This document shows positions 5,525 through 5,535 of a stretch of 5,535 nt of DNA, in pieces; the first letter of the stretch is position 1, and each line of letters begins with the position of its first letter. Made by a program: the position numbers and the translations under genes. A model generated the notes under the pieces. It searched no databases, was not told the DNA's origin, and saw nothing but the letters and a program-made list of their open reading frames with translations. Source of the stretch: an uncultured Gemmatimonadota bacterium (GTDB lineage: Bacteria > Gemmatimonadota > Gemmatimonadetes > Gemmatimonadales > Gemmatimonadaceae); NCBI GenBank assembly GCA_903894655.1, contig CAITQY010000436.1, positions 1 to 5,535 on the forward strand, read 5' to 3'.

Positions 5525-5535
5525 CCCGCGCAGCG

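Overview
High-GC bacterial chromosome fragment. The tail of a VPS10/BNR-repeat secreted protein at the left edge is of a type I associate with Gemmatimonadota and, less often, Acidobacteria, so a Gemmatimonas-like organism is my best guess. This is inferred from protein flavour and base composition only; there is no rRNA or marker gene here.

Layout. (1) 1-845, + strand: 3' end of the VPS10/BNR-type gene, closed by a strong 17-bp stem terminator at 866-904. (2) 1038-2186, + strand: polytopic membrane protein A. (3) 2194-3177, - strand: polytopic membrane protein B, convergent with A and only 7 nt from it. (4) 3178-3444: divergent intergenic region with an 8-bp inverted repeat, a possible leader minicistron for B, and copy 1 of a dispersed repeat. 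(5) 3445-4239, + strand: class I SAM-dependent methyltransferase. (6) 4240-4510: intergenic region with palindromes and copy 2 of the repeat. (7) 4511-5524, + strand: polytopic membrane protein C.

The main result is that A, B and C are paralogs. They share an ordered set of motifs: a membrane-proximal Asp followed by R-A-x-L-x-G-x-x-P-Y, then Y-P-L, Q-W-S-P, (A/G)-K-P, P-x-W-x-x-x-W, W-R-R-x-E-x-R-L, V-P-Q, and Y-(D/E)-x-L-x-L. The pattern resembles the GT-C fold GT87/DUF2029 family, which are polyprenyl-phosphate-sugar-dependent membrane glycosyltransferases. With the methyltransferase, the locus looks like a small envelope-glycan or glycolipid modification island built by duplication and rearrangement; this is inference. 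No transposase, integrase, tRNA, rRNA or CRISPR array was seen.

The least explained element is a repeat of about 50 bp (40/47 identical in its core) present once in each intergenic region flanking the methyltransferase, in the same orientation. It is not an integron attC site by motif inspection.
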